A program made the translations under genes and the position numbers. DNA of 8,769 bases from Pseudomonadota bacterium. Its GTDB lineage: Bacteria > Pseudomonadota > Gammaproteobacteria > Acidithiobacillales > Acidithiobacillaceae. The notes below the pieces were generated by a model that was not told the origin of the DNA, did no database searches, and saw only the letters and a program-made list of their open reading frames with translations. This document shows positions 1 through 5,828 of this stretch, piece after piece. Positions within the stretch are counted from its first letter, which is position 1, and the number at the start of each line of letters is the position of its first letter. The stretch is taken from assembly GCA_021839095.1 (NCBI GenBank), contig JAKCBU010000029.1, positions 1-8,769 of the forward strand, in the 5' to 3' direction.

Positions 1-126
1 GACGGGTATGGATATTCACTCACCAAGATAGCATCGACACAAGGAGATGCGGGTAGGGGGCGGTCTGTGGCCGCCGCGCTATCCCTCCCCGGCATGAATG
101 CCAGGGTTTCCCGCGCAAATGGATGA
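1..126 (+). CDS. 3' end of an upstream gene (partial, unrecognised)
   Basis: Frame 1 is open from the first base to a TGA at 124-126, giving a 41-residue C-terminal tail rich in Gly, Ala, Ser and Arg that I do not recognise. The stop overlaps the ATG of the next gene as ATGA (123-126), the classic arrangement of translationally coupled genes, which is the main reason to believe this frame. A competing frame 2 tail stops at 31. An AAGGAG at 41-46 lies directly against an ATG at 47, too close to serve it, and probably has no role. A GC-rich imperfect hairpin at about 51-85 falls inside this reading frame. Confidence 0.45.
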   Translation, partial: DGYGYSLTKIASTQGDAGRGRSVAAALSLPGMNARVSRANG

Positions 127-479
127 ATCAGTCCATTACGTCCCCAATGACGGGGACCAGCCCCGTGGCGGCGACACACTCCACATCGGCACATGCCGGG
201 ATGCTGGCCCATTTCTTCACGCCGGGGACGGACTTCCTGATCGTGGCGACCGTGGTCTTGCTGCTGCTGTTGCTGTGGATGCCGGTAACGCGGGAGATAT
301 TGAAGGGGATTTTTGGGACGCTGTTGATGCCGGTGTTTTCGGCCATATTCCTGGCAACCTTTCACTGGATGGTGAAGACGGGTCGGACGATAGTGGATGC
401 CCATCTGATTTTGTTTCGGAATCTGTACTCTTCTCACAAGGACATACATCCCACCCTGGAAGATCCGAAGAGAAAGTAA
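123..479 (+). CDS. small two-span membrane protein, unknown function
   Basis: This is a 118-residue protein with a polar N-terminus (about 1-34, Ser/Thr/His rich), a very hydrophobic segment at about 38-53 containing a run of Leu, a short linker with charged residues, a second hydrophobic segment at about 62-84, and a basic/polar tail ending in PKRK. It should lie in the inner membrane with two spans. The start is chosen from the ATGA overlap with the upstream frame; there is no clear Shine-Dalgarno, as expected for coupled translation. I do not recognise a family. Its place at the head of a transfer gene block suggests an accessory membrane component of conjugation, but that is inference from context only. 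The frame directly downstream has no ordinary start codon near this stop, so a -1 frameshift joining this protein to the next one is possible. Confidence 0.65.
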   Translation: MNQSITSPMTGTSPVAATHSTSAHAGMLAHFFTPGTDFLIVATVVLLLLLLWMPVTREILKGIFGTLLMPVFSAIFLATFHWMVKTGRTIVDAHLILFRNLYSSHKDIHPTLEDPKRK

Positions 480-487
480 CCCGCGTC

Positions 488-1054
488 ATCCGTGAGTATG
501 TCGATGAGCTGACGCCGGAGAGGCGGCTCGTTTTCTACCATCTGCAAAGCCGGATCGCCCTGGCTACGACGAAACGGGTGACACCGGCACGCCGAGAAGC
601 TGCGGTGCTCTGGATCTTTGGCGCAGAGTCACGGGAAGACATCGACTTTGCCGACTGTTGCGAGGTGCTGGAAGCGCGTCCGTGGATCGTGCGGTTGCGG
701 GTGCAGCTCCAGTTCTGGTTTCGGGACATGCGCTTTGAAGACGCCATTCCCGCGCTGGTCACGCCACTGCCCGTCCGTATCGTGGAAGAGGCCTTCGGCG
801 CGTCCGGAGAGGACGGAATATGGGTGGCCAGGCGCCTCTGGGAGTGGCCAGGCGCGAGTCATGAGGCGTTATGCCGGATCGCCGGCGCACCGGCACCCTT
901 GGCGCTACGGCACGCCCTGGAGCACCTGGAACAGTCAGGAATCATCGTGTCGGGATTCGACGGGTTGTACTGGTACTGTGTCGGACACAGCCCGCTGAAC
1001 CGCTACGGGCAACCGATCCCGGTGAGCTGGGCCAGCTTTTGGAAAACGGTCTGA
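488..1054 (+). CDS. probable winged-helix regulatory protein; start uncertain
   Basis: This frame has convincing protein character from about 480 to the TGA at 1052-1054, but no ATG, GTG or TTG lies close to its beginning. Possible starts are the ATC at 488 (188 residues, used here), a GTG at 578 (158 residues), the distant ATG at 98 (318 residues, which would overlap the whole membrane-protein gene), or a -1 frameshift from the upstream gene. From the ATC start, residues about 36-75 contain an acidic, Trp-containing stretch (AAVLWIFGAE, then CCEVLEARPWIVRL) reminiscent of a small regulator domain seen as FSFxxxCExLxLDPxxxR in other proteins. Residues about 124-165 look like a winged helix: an ALCRIAG helix, a recognition-like helix with LEHLEQSG, then beta residues IIVSG and YWYCV. 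A regulatory or DNA-binding role is inference. The next gene starts 16 bases after the stop. Confidence 0.55.
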   Translation: MREYVDELTPERRLVFYHLQSRIALATTKRVTPARREAAVLWIFGAESREDIDFADCCEVLEARPWIVRLRVQLQFWFRDMRFEDAIPALVTPLPVRIVEEAFGASGEDGIWVARRLWEWPGASHEALCRIAGAPAPLALRHALEHLEQSGIIVSGFDGLYWYCVGHSPLNRYGQPIPVSWASFWKTV

Positions 1055-1070
1055 ACTGAAGGAGATTTTG

Positions 1071-1469
1071 ATGGGAGCTTACACTTTCGCGCATTACGAA
1101 AAGGCTTGGACCGGCTTGATGGTCTCACACCCGCGCTTCGGCGGCGGGGTCATCGTGCGCGTGGTGCGCGACGGTGGCGATGTCCTGGTAGCCGTCCGTT
1201 TCCATGACGGACTGCGCAAGACCTTCGCCTCGGGCGAAGAAGCATTACGCGAGTTGAAGAGCCTCCGGGGAATCCTTTCCGCCCCGCTGGAGCCGCTCGA
1301 CCGAATCAGCGACCAGGCGCTGCAGCGGCGTATTCAACAAGCCCAGCGTCGCCACGACACGCGCTGTCAGATCGACGACGATCTTGAAGAACGACTGGAT
1401 GCGGCTGCAGGAATGCGCAAAGCCATAACCTGTCCGTCGGCAGGCTCCGCTGCCGCCTGGACTTGGTAG
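1071..1469 (+). CDS. Tudor/SH3-like beta-barrel small protein
   Basis: A 132-residue protein starting at the ATG at 1071, which has an excellent Shine-Dalgarno AAGGAG at 1059-1064 with six bases of spacing; the TTG just upstream at 1068 is less likely. Residues about 18-62 follow the pattern VSHPRFGGGVIV, then AVRFHDG, then RKTF. This is the small barrel signature found at the C-termini of UvrD/PcrA-like helicases and in CarD-like modules (V-x-H-P-x-F-G-x-G-x-V, then V-x-F-x-x-G-x-K). Such modules usually bind nucleic acid or RNA polymerase. Residues about 75-115 are charged and probably helical (LQRRIQQAQRRHDTR, then DDDLEERLDAA). The last dozen residues are low-complexity Ala/Ser/Trp. Function is unknown; its position directly before the TraI_2-like gene suggests a DNA-processing or regulatory accessory. 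Confidence 0.75.
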   Translation: MGAYTFAHYEKAWTGLMVSHPRFGGGVIVRVVRDGGDVLVAVRFHDGLRKTFASGEEALRELKSLRGILSAPLEPLDRISDQALQRRIQQAQRRHDTRCQIDDDLEERLDAAAGMRKAITCPSAGSAAAWTW

Positions 1470-1478
1470 CAGTTTCCC

Positions 1479-3887
1479 ATGGCCGCAGCTCCACATCGTC
1501 GCATCGTCAAATCTATCCTCACGGTGCTGACGTTCTGGGTGCTTGTGGGCCTCGCCGTGGCCGCCTGGACCAACCTGCCGATGATGCTCTCCCGGATCCC
1601 GGAGATTCCGTGGAGACTGTCGTGGATCGCTATCGTGCTCTTCTTTGCGGCGGCGCTGGCCCTTGCTGTGGACGCCTACCACATCTTCCGGGTAACAATG
1701 GGATTGCGGCCCATGGCGTACCGGGGTGCTGTCACCAGCATTGGCATTCTGCCGTCACCCATTCTCCCGGCCCGCCTGACCATTTCTCGTAAACAGCAGG
1801 TGCTACGCCTGCAAGCCTTGCTGGCGGTGATCTCACCCGACAAACACGACCCCCGGCTCAATACTGCGGCACTACTTGATCTCGCCGCATCCAAAACCCC
1901 GATGGGGGACCTCTTCTGGGCCGTATTTTCCATACTGGATGCGTCACAACTCCCGGCCTCGCCCGTGCGGGGATCCCATGGGGACGCGCTCCTGATCAGC
2001 CATAGCCTGCGGGTATCGGCGGCCATGGCGAAGCTCTGGGAAACGGCGACCGCACCCGTCATGCCGACGGACGTGAATAAGCCCGCGCAAAGCCGCCCCT
2101 ACGATCTGCCAACCGCGATCCTCGCAGGCATCGCCCATGACATCGGCAAGGTGCGCTGCTTTAAGCGCGGATCGGACGGAACCATTACAGTGATTGGCCT
2201 GCACGACATGGTGGGCAGCAGGATACTGGCCAGCCTGCCCGAGTTCTGGAGAATCGTGGATGACCATGGCGTGCATGATGACTACATCCAGCGTCTCCTC
2301 ACCCAATCTATCCGCTATTATCACCATCCCAGCGCTTATCCCGGCTCCGGATACAAGCGATCCCTCATTCATACCGACGGCGCCGTCACCGCACTCATGG
2401 AGGCGATTCATGATGCCGATCTCGTAGCCGGGGCCATAGAGGGCCGCAGCAGCGAAATCATGGCCGACTACCGGGACGAAGACGAGTTGCCCGAACTCGA
2501 TCTGAACCAGCAGATATGGGAAACCTTCCTGCACCTCATGGACGATGAATCCCTCATCAACAGCAAGTCCCCGCAAAAGCGCATCGCTTACAAGAAAGGG
2601 CGCGTGCTCTATGTCATAGAGAACAAGTTGCGCACGCTGATCTGCGATCACCTGTCTTTGACCCGCGCCGACTACACCGGCAACAACAATGGCAATCCGG
2701 GCAAGCTCATCAGCGTCATTGCCCACCGCCTCGATGCCCAGGGGCTGATCAAGAAAGATTTTCAGGGGACGGTCTGCAAGAAACCGGAGGGTGCTGGCTT
2801 CTATCTGCAAATAGACGGAACCAACAAGGACGGAGAATCATCCGAAACGGAATTGCGTCTGCCCCACTACATCGTGCGCATCACCGAGGATGAGAACAAC
2901 CCATTCGCCAAATATGCGAACATGGAGGATTATCCTGCGACCATCACGCCCAAGGCCGCCACATGGCCACAGTGGTTCTCCAAACCGAAGGAAGCCGCAG
3001 CAGACACGGAGCTCTTGCAGGCCACGGAGGCTACCGCAGCGTCGGCCCCAACGCCCCCCGCGCAACAGGCCCGGGCGGGAGATGAAGAAGACGAAGGCGA
3101 CACGGACGATGACGACCGCGACATACCGCCGGACCTGCATGAAGCGGTCCCCCACGACGCGCCAGAATGCACGGGAGAAGAGGAGGACGATGACGACCCC
3201 TTCAATGTACCCAGTGTGCCACCGGTCCCTTCGGGAGAACCTTCTTCAAGAGATATCCCTTCGGAGGAAACGCGAGGCAACCTCCCTGATACGCCGCCCG
3301 CGCCCGTTGCCGAATCCACTGGGGATACGCTGCCCGCGGAATCCGCCGTGGAAAATCAGACAACCATTCGGAGCCGCGAAGAAAAGCTGCGCCAACTACA
3401 GCGCGTCCGGGACCGCGCCAGTATGAACAGAGAGAGCCCCCACATCATCAGGAGAGAAATGGAGACCCCGAAAGAGAAGAATCAGAAGCTCATCGAGCGT
3501 GTGCGCTACTATTGGACCCAGTATCCCGGCATTCTCACGGAAATACCTGGCAGAGACCTGCACCTGGATACCGCTGCCCGCAAGTCCGTGCTCTTCGCCC
3601 TGATCTGGATGGACCAGACCCGCCGGGATCGTGCGCAAATGACTGGAGCGGATGACCCCAATGCTATCCAGAAGGTCAGCCTGAACGACCTGTTCAGCTT
3701 CCCCGTGAAAGACAACACCGGGAAACTGGTTCTGAAAGCTCTTGAGAAGCTCGGCACCGGACGGGTGCTTATCCCCGAGATGAGAACCCTGCTGGAAATC
3801 AGAATGCTTGCGGACGGGAGCATCGACCTTGAAAACGGCACGCTCTCGGCGCCCGTTCAGTTGCCGCACGACCAGTCTGCTGCCTGA
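1479..3887 (+). CDS. membrane-anchored HD-domain protein, TraI_2/MobH relaxase-like
   Basis: An 802-residue protein. Two hydrophobic segments (about 13-30 and 47-66) should anchor it in the inner membrane. Residues about 170-315 form an HD-superfamily metal site in canonical order: H175 (ISHSLRV), H220-D221 (AHDIGK), H242 (GLHDM), H282-H283 (YYHHP) and D312/D314 (IHDAD). Spacing and the HDIGK context resemble the TraI_2 domain of MobH relaxases of SXT/ICE-type elements. Residues about 534-575 are an extremely acidic, probably disordered linker (runs of D and E). Residues about 666-790 form a separate folded region with YYWTQYPGIL and KLVLKALEKLG, which I cannot assign and which may be a winged-helix-like DNA-binding part. 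I see no strong Shine-Dalgarno before the ATG; the previous gene stops nine bases upstream. The TGA overlaps the next ATG. Relaxase is the best context-supported role, but an HD phosphohydrolase used in signalling is not excluded. Confidence 0.75.
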   Translation: MAAAPHRRIVKSILTVLTFWVLVGLAVAAWTNLPMMLSRIPEIPWRLSWIAIVLFFAAALALAVDAYHIFRVTMGLRPMAYRGAVTSIGILPSPILPARLTISRKQQVLRLQALLAVISPDKHDPRLNTAALLDLAASKTPMGDLFWAVFSILDASQLPASPVRGSHGDALLISHSLRVSAAMAKLWETATAPVMPTDVNKPAQSRPYDLPTAILAGIAHDIGKVRCFKRGSDGTITVIGLHDMVGSRILASLPEFWRIVDDHGVHDDYIQRLLTQSIRYYHHPSAYPGSGYKRSLIHTDGAVTALMEAIHDADLVAGAIEGRSSEIMADYRDEDELPELDLNQQIWETFLHLMDDESLINSKSPQKRIAYKKGRVLYVIENKLRTLICDHLSLTRADYTGNNNGNPGKLISVIAHRLDAQGLIKKDFQGTVCKKPEGAGFYLQIDGTNKDGESSETELRLPHYIVRITEDENNPFAKYANMEDYPATITPKAATWPQWFSKPKEAAADTELLQATEATAASAPTPPAQQARAGDEEDEGDTDDDDRDIPPDLHEAVPHDAPECTGEEEDDDDPFNVPSVPPVPSGEPSSRDIPSEETRGNLPDTPPAPVAESTGDTLPAESAVENQTTIRSREEKLRQLQRVRDRASMNRESPHIIRREMETPKEKNQKLIERVRYYWTQYPGILTEIPGRDLHLDTAARKSVLFALIWMDQTRRDRAQMTGADDPNAIQKVSLNDLFSFPVKDNTGKLVLKALEKLGTGRVLIPEMRTLLEIRMLADGSIDLENGTLSAPVQLPHDQSAA

Positions 3888-4810
3888 TGGAAGAGCGCCT
3901 GCTGTCCGCGACCGAAATCAACCAGGCCTTATCCACCTGGATCCGAGGCGACAGCCCGAATGAGGAACGCCTGTTTCGGCAACTCCTGCCCGCATTTCGG
4001 CGCATCGTGCGCGGTGTCGCCGGCAGGATGTGCCGGAAGACGGGTATCCCGCTGGATGAGGAACTTCATCAGGATGAGATTCTTCAGCGGATATGGGTAG
4101 CATTACTCAAACGACGGGACCAAAAAGAAGGCTTCACCAGTGAACTCCCAGCGAGCTTGTGGGTCTGGACCACCGCCCAGTTTGCCATGACCCGGATCTT
4201 TCGATCAGAAAACCGCTATGCGCTGTCTGCTCAATCCGAGGACGGTCACGACTGGATGGACAGTATGACCGAAGGACGGATCGGCGATCCTCTGGAATCC
4301 ATCATGGACGAGGAAAGCATGGCACTGATGGAACAACGGCGGGAAGAGGCTATGAAGCGAGTCGCACCATTTATCGGGAGTTTGCCCACACCGCCCGAGA
4401 CACCTGCCAGAGAACGGGAAATGGCCCCCATCGGCCCCGCTATGGAGTTGCGGGGGGTCATTCGACAATTGCACTGGAGCCAGCGGCAGATGGCGGAGTA
4501 TCTCGGTGTCTCCGTAGGCATAGTGTATAACTATGTCTACGGGCGCACGCTTATCCCCGATTACCAGATGGACCGTATTCGCGCTGCGGAAAAAACGACG
4601 GGAGACTACTCGGATACCGGCTGGGACGAACTTCTCCGCAGCGCGGAAGCGGTCCTGCATGTGACAGACATCCCCCTCAGAACCGAGCTTGCGGAGCGCA
4701 TGGGCGTATCCGAACGCACCCTGCGCCGCTGGATCGCTGGCGGTGACGGGTCAGCAAAGGGACTCACCAGGGCCGTAGCACTCAGGAATCGCGGCTGGAC
4801 ACGGGCATAG
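3887..4810 (+). CDS. sigma-like/HTH DNA-binding regulator with two HTH motifs
   Basis: A 307-residue soluble protein whose ATG overlaps the TGA of the HD-protein gene (TGATG at 3885-3889), so translation is coupled. Residues about 10-110 resemble region 2 of ECF-type sigma factors: an ERLFRQLLPAFRRIVR helix, DEILQRIWVALLKRRD, then a Trp-rich LWVWTTAQFAMTRIFR segment. A linker rich in acidic and Pro residues (about 115-180) follows. Residues about 197-220 (WSQRQMAEYLGVSVGIVYNYVYGR) are a clear helix-turn-helix of Cro/C1-like type rather than a usual sigma region 4, and residues about 264-284 (LRTELAERMGVSERTLRRWIAG) are a second HTH. A transcriptional regulator of the conjugation genes is the natural inference; true sigma activity is not shown. 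It is the last gene of the + strand block and ends just before a convergent terminator. Confidence 0.7.
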   Translation: MEERLLSATEINQALSTWIRGDSPNEERLFRQLLPAFRRIVRGVAGRMCRKTGIPLDEELHQDEILQRIWVALLKRRDQKEGFTSELPASLWVWTTAQFAMTRIFRSENRYALSAQSEDGHDWMDSMTEGRIGDPLESIMDEESMALMEQRREEAMKRVAPFIGSLPTPPETPAREREMAPIGPAMELRGVIRQLHWSQRQMAEYLGVSVGIVYNYVYGRTLIPDYQMDRIRAAEKTTGDYSDTGWDELLRSAEAVLHVTDIPLRTELAERMGVSERTLRRWIAGGDGSAKGLTRAVALRNRGWTRA

Positions 4811-4838
4811 AAAAACCCTCAAGCCGGAGCGAGAGGGT
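4811..4838 (-). terminator. intrinsic terminator of the minus-strand small-protein operon
   Basis: The arms ACCCTC (4815-4820) and GAGGGT (4833-4838) are perfectly complementary around a 12-base loop. Read on the minus strand, the stem is followed directly by five T residues (complement of AAAAA at 4811-4815, the last base shared with the stem), the classic intrinsic terminator layout. It lies ten bases past the 57-residue gene's stop at 4848. On the + strand the stem has no T tract, so it would act weakly if at all for the convergent block ending at 4810. Confidence 0.75.
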
Positions 4839-4850
4839 GGGGAAGGGTCA
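4829..4850 (-). repeat. direct repeat, copy 2 (3' end of the 57-aa gene)
   Basis: On the minus strand the stop TGA is followed by CCCTTCCCCACCCTCTCGCT, nearly the same as the sequence following the 55-residue gene's stop (about 5179-5201: TGATCCCTCCCCAACCCTCTCGCT, here split as TGA plus 20 bases or so). The two copies lie about 350 bases apart and bracket the 45-residue gene. The pair marks a tandem duplication of a gene plus its downstream segment. Confidence 0.6.
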
Positions 4851-5021
4851 AGATGCCAGTGGCAAATGAGGGCTGCCTTGCTTTTCGGCTTCTCTTTGCT
4901 GCTTTTCCTCTAACTTTTCTTTGTGTCCTTCCCAAACTGCTTTTGCAATGAACAGGACAATCGAGACTACAAGCGCCGCGATGATTAGTTGGCCCACAAC
5001 AAGGGCAACCAAGGTTTCCAT
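4848..5021 (-). CDS. 57-aa single-span membrane protein (duplicated family, copy 2)
   Basis: The start ATG is at 5021-5019 and the TGA at 4850-4848. The protein has one hydrophobic segment at about residues 4-27, followed by a charged, helical cytoplasmic-type tail (EGHKEKLEEKQQREAEKQ) and a C-terminal LPLAS. It is clearly paralogous to the 55-residue protein encoded upstream: both begin M-x-TL-x-ALVV, share EGHKEKL directly after the membrane span and finish with LPLAS. No strong Shine-Dalgarno precedes it; its ATG lies five bases after the preceding gene's stop, so coupled translation is likely. Last gene of the minus-strand operon before its terminator. I do not recognise a family. Confidence 0.75.
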   Translation of the reverse strand: METLVALVVGQLIIAALVVSIVLFIAKAVWEGHKEKLEEKQQREAEKQGSPHLPLAS

Positions 5022-5026
5022 TATAA

Positions 5027-5164
5027 TCAGTGGCCGTGTTGGGGTTGGCTATCGTTTTTGGCTTTCTTCTCCTGCTCGTACCACCAGTGGGAGAAACGGA
5101 TACCACCCGCCAGAATGGCAGCCACGGACACCAGAACTACAGCAAATAGCGTAATTGGATCCAT
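5027..5164 (-). CDS. 45-aa single-span membrane protein
   Basis: The ATG at 5164-5162 is preceded by AAGGAGT (5177-5171 on the minus strand) at an ideal distance, which fixes the start; upstream in-frame ATGs would lengthen the protein with a segment that overlaps the neighbouring gene. The hydrophobic segment covers about residues 5-22 (ITLFAVVLVSVAAILAGG), followed by an aromatic stretch SHWWYEQ and a basic/polar tail ending in QPQHGH. It probably sits in the inner membrane with its C-terminus in the cytoplasm. It is not obviously related to the duplicated 55/57-residue pair that flanks it. Function unknown. Confidence 0.75.
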   Translation of the reverse strand: MDPITLFAVVLVSVAAILAGGIRFSHWWYEQEKKAKNDSQPQHGH

Positions 5165-5178
5165 ATTTTTACTCCTTA

Positions 5179-5201
5179 GCGAGAGGGTTGGGGAGGGATC
5201 A
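5179..5201 (-). repeat. direct repeat, copy 1 (3' end of the 55-aa gene)
   Basis: This is the partner of the repeat at 4829-4850. It shares the GCGAGAGGG word (on the + strand at 5179-5187) and the flanking C-rich tract after the stop codon. A further GCGAGAGGG at 5206-5214 on the + strand lies inside the coding region for the LPLAS tail. In this copy the repeat leads into the Shine-Dalgarno of the 45-residue gene; in the other copy it leads into the terminator. Confidence 0.6.
5199..5201 (-). other. stop codon bordering the duplicated 3' segment
   Basis: The TGA of the 55-residue gene marks the point where nucleotide similarity with the 57-residue gene (TGA at 4850-4848) passes from coding into non-coding sequence. 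The downstream similarity covers about 5179-5198 versus about 4829-4847. It is listed as the anchor of that repeat and is not a separate functional site. Confidence 0.4.
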
Positions 5202-5366
5202 GGAAGCGAGAGGGAGTTGAGCTTGGGTATCCCGCTGTCCATCCAACTTTTTCCGGAGTTTTTCCTTATGCCCCTCCGTGATCGCCTTCATGACAAAAAG
5301 AGCAAAAGATACGCCCATAGCCACAAACATTGCCTCCATAACCACCAGAGCAATCAAGGTATTCAT
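5199..5366 (-). CDS. 55-aa single-span membrane protein (duplicated family, copy 1)
   Basis: The ATG at 5366-5364 has a strong Shine-Dalgarno, TAGGAGG, on the minus strand (5377-5371), whose TAG is also the stop codon of the upstream 92-residue gene. The hydrophobic segment at about residues 4-26 contains many Met and Phe residues; then come a charged tail EGHKEKLRKKLDGQRD and a terminal LPLAS. It is paralogous to the 57-residue protein downstream. The similarity continues past the stop codons (TGA followed by a CCCT-CCCC-ACCCTCTCGCT-like stretch in both), which supports duplication of a DNA segment and not just protein convergence. No family recognised. Confidence 0.78.
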   Translation of the reverse strand: MNTLIALVVMEAMFVAMGVSFALFVMKAITEGHKEKLRKKLDGQRDTQAQLPLAS

Positions 5367-5374
5367 AAATCCTC

Positions 5375-5653
5375 CTAGTCCGCATCATCCAAGGTATTCA
5401 GAATGGTAACAATGACGATCTGGAACACCCCATACCAAACCATTATGAGAAAAACCGCTACAAACAGCAACAAGATGTAGGCGATTGGTATGCCATTTGG
5501 ACCGAAATCGTTGATAATTTCCTTCACCGCGAAAGCTGGCACTGGCGAGATGAGGGCCACTCCAGCGCGGCTGGCGACTTTCAGTTTGCGTATGAGGTAC
5601 TCCTTGGCCTGCCGGTTCAGGCCCTTGATCGTATCGAACAAACCGTTCCACAT
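5375..5653 (-). CDS. 92-aa small membrane protein, first gene of the minus-strand operon
   Basis: The ATG at 5653-5651 is preceded by a strong Shine-Dalgarno AAGGAGG on the minus strand (5668-5662) with good spacing. The protein starts with a basic amphipathic region (about 1-32: KGLNRQAKEYLIRKLKVASR), then a moderately hydrophobic VALISPVPAFAV (32-43), then a long hydrophobic stretch at about 55-86 that could be one long span or a hairpin, and ends in the acidic DDAD. Its TAG stop is embedded in the Shine-Dalgarno of the next gene, so the genes are tightly coupled. I do not recognise a family. Together the four genes look like a membrane-protein cassette of the element; surface or entry exclusion, pilus accessory or toxin-like roles are all conceivable and none is shown. 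Confidence 0.75.
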   Translation of the reverse strand: MWNGLFDTIKGLNRQAKEYLIRKLKVASRAGVALISPVPAFAVKEIINDFGPNGIPIAYILLLFVAVFLIMVWYGVFQIVIVTILNTLDDAD

Positions 5654-5828
5654 GATGTGCTCCTCCTTATTGGATTCATGCTGACCACGGATACCGGACA
5701 GTTTCTATGTACTGCGCAGCGGCCCTTCCCATCCAAGAGCTAGTTTAATACACTAGGAAAATACGTAGCCGCAGAATTGGGGATCTAACATCTTAAAAAC
5801 CACAGGTTCTGTCGGTAAAGTCAACCAC
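5654..5828. promoter_or_regulatory. intergenic region between the small-protein operon and the IscB element; palindrome at 5740-5756
   Basis: This 175-base AT-richer gap must hold the start signals for the minus-strand operon and probably the transcription start of the omega-RNA. CTAGT (5740-5744) and ACTAG (5752-5756) form an inverted repeat with a seven-base centre reading TATTAA on the minus strand, which could be an operator over a -10 element; I cannot find a convincing matching -35. The last bases before 5829 would be the guide portion if the element encodes an omega-RNA with a 5' guide. No gene is seen here. Confidence 0.35.

Noticed and set aside
51..85. GC-rich imperfect hairpin as a terminator
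   Set aside because: It has no T tract, several bulges, and falls within an open frame that couples to the next gene.
47..97. A 16-residue leader-like frame directly after AAGGAG at 41-46
   Set aside because: The Shine-Dalgarno abuts the ATG with no spacing, and the region is better explained as the 3' end of an upstream gene whose stop overlaps the next start.
98..487. The ATG at 98 as the true start of the winged-helix-like protein (318 residues)
   Set aside because: The first 120 or so residues are Gly/Asp-rich shadow-like translation lying entirely over a convincing membrane-protein frame, and no Shine-Dalgarno is present. It is kept only as an alternative.
1944..2810. A 288-residue minus-strand open frame inside the HD-protein gene
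   Set aside because: The + strand frame has a complete HD motif set and operon overlaps; the antisense frame has no recognisable features.
4819..5106. A 95-residue minus-strand frame rich in Arg, Lys and Cys
   Set aside because: It overlaps the 45- and 57-residue membrane-protein genes in another frame and has no Shine-Dalgarno; the membrane proteins have better signals and a paralogue.
4829..5214. The GCGAGAGGG repeats as a CRISPR-like or iteron array
   Set aside because: There are only three copies with irregular spacing, and they are explained by duplicated gene ends encoding LPLAS plus the shared 3' segment.
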